Source: Planococcus circulans (GTDB lineage Bacteria; Bacillota; Bacilli; Bacillales_A; Planococcaceae). From it: 64,000 bases of DNA. The DNA lies in assembly GCF_020023385.1 (NCBI RefSeq), contig NZ_JAIQCL010000001.1, positions 837,317 to 901,316 of the forward strand. Direction: 5' to 3'. A program made the position numbers and the translations under genes. This document shows positions 63,756 through 64,000 of this stretch, piece after piece. Positions within the stretch are counted from its first letter, which is position 1. Each line of letters opens with the position of its first letter. The notes beneath the pieces were generated by a model, which saw nothing but the letters and a program-made list of their open reading frames with translations, had not been told where the DNA came from and searched no databases.

Positions 63756-63955
63756 AAGTTGAACAAATATGCCATAACAGAAATGATTTAATTATGGATA
63801 TTCCACAAACCAGCTCCGCTTTCCTACGGGCTTGCGACGAGGAGGCTCAGCGCTTCGTCCGCGGAAAGCATCCGCCTGGAGCGCTTTCTTCGTTTCTTCA
63901 CACTAATTTGAATTGAAAAGGTAATTTCTTTAGTTCAACTAATATAACTTAATTT
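63756..63955. repeat. MITE-like repeat D with inverted ends
   Basis: AGTTGAAC (63758-63765 region) and its complement GTTCAACT (about 63933) lie at the ends of a 200-bp stretch. The core holds GATATTCCACAAACCAGC and GACGAGGAGGCTCAGCGCTT, a GC-rich type widespread in Bacillaceae intergenic DNA. Related to 47879-48080. No gene inside. Confidence 0.55.
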
Positions 63956-63966
63956 GATTTCAAATA

Positions 63967-63995
63967 ATCCGGCCAGGTCCCCACCTGGCCGGATT
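63967..63995. terminator. Palindrome, possible terminator of a gene beyond the window
   Basis: AATCCGGCCAGGT pairs perfectly with ACCTGGCCGGATT around a 4-base loop. T tracts are weak on both sides, so its orientation is not decided. Confidence 0.45.
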
Positions 63996-64000
63996 CCCCT

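Noticed and set aside
63756..63955. Novel mobile element at the right end
   Set aside because: The GC-rich core resembles a dispersed intergenic repeat type common in Bacillaceae, and only an 8-bp inverted end is shared. It was kept as a repeat, not proposed as a new system.

Overview
The window looks like the chromosome of a Gram-positive Firmicute of the Planococcaceae (Planococcus/Planomicrobium-like). The basis is AGGAGG-type ribosome sites with frequent TTG and GTG starts, an S-layer protein and many SLH-domain wall proteins with csaB, and Bacillus-type neighbourhoods (dppA-ykfA-ykfC, ywqB-ywqA, rocB, panF-yhdT). The genus is an inference. There is no rRNA, tRNA, CRISPR array or prophage.

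Layout. 0.9-9 kb: a large secreted nuclease and a large secreted subtilisin-like protease, with a RAYT-type transposase bracketed by REP-like palindromes between them. 10.4-12.3 kb: an LTA-synthase-like enzyme. 12.5-17 kb: a small excalibur protein, an SLH-SGNH hydrolase and the probable S-layer protein. 17.6-23.5 kb (minus) and 23.6-29.1 kb (plus): two divergent operons for a secondary cell wall polysaccharide (tagA-type transferase, UDP-ManNAc dehydrogenase, galU, two GT4 enzymes, a polymerase/ligase-like protein, csaB, a MurJ-family flippase and an unrecognised anchored protein). 30.6-41.5 kb: five SLH-anchored enzymes (glucosaminidase, NlpC/P60, amidase, 5'-nucleotidase, CAP) interrupted by an alanine/glycine symporter. 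41.5-52 kb: two M20 hydrolases, a NERD protein, a DMT transporter, panF-yhdT and an HlyD-like pair. 54-59.3 kb: DUF2187, murein-peptide catabolism (ykfC, ykfA, dppA), a tiny ORF, an IDEAL-domain protein. 59.4-63.8 kb: ywqB (SWIM) and ywqA (SNF2).

How it fits together. CsaB-type pyruvylation makes the wall ligand that SLH domains bind, so the polysaccharide operons supply the anchor for the seven SLH proteins here. A triple WalR-type box precedes one wall hydrolase. The Dpp/Ykf enzymes can degrade the peptides that such hydrolases release.

The most unusual content is intergenic. A hairpin family occurs in about 15 copies, and its stems vary by compensatory changes. A second signal is TACATGA repeated 39 times at 21 or 19 bp over 0.8 kb; degenerate versions elsewhere keep the 21-bp phase while the sequence between motifs has diverged. 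Both occur together, with a further covarying hairpin, in at least three copies of a composite element. I do not recognise it.
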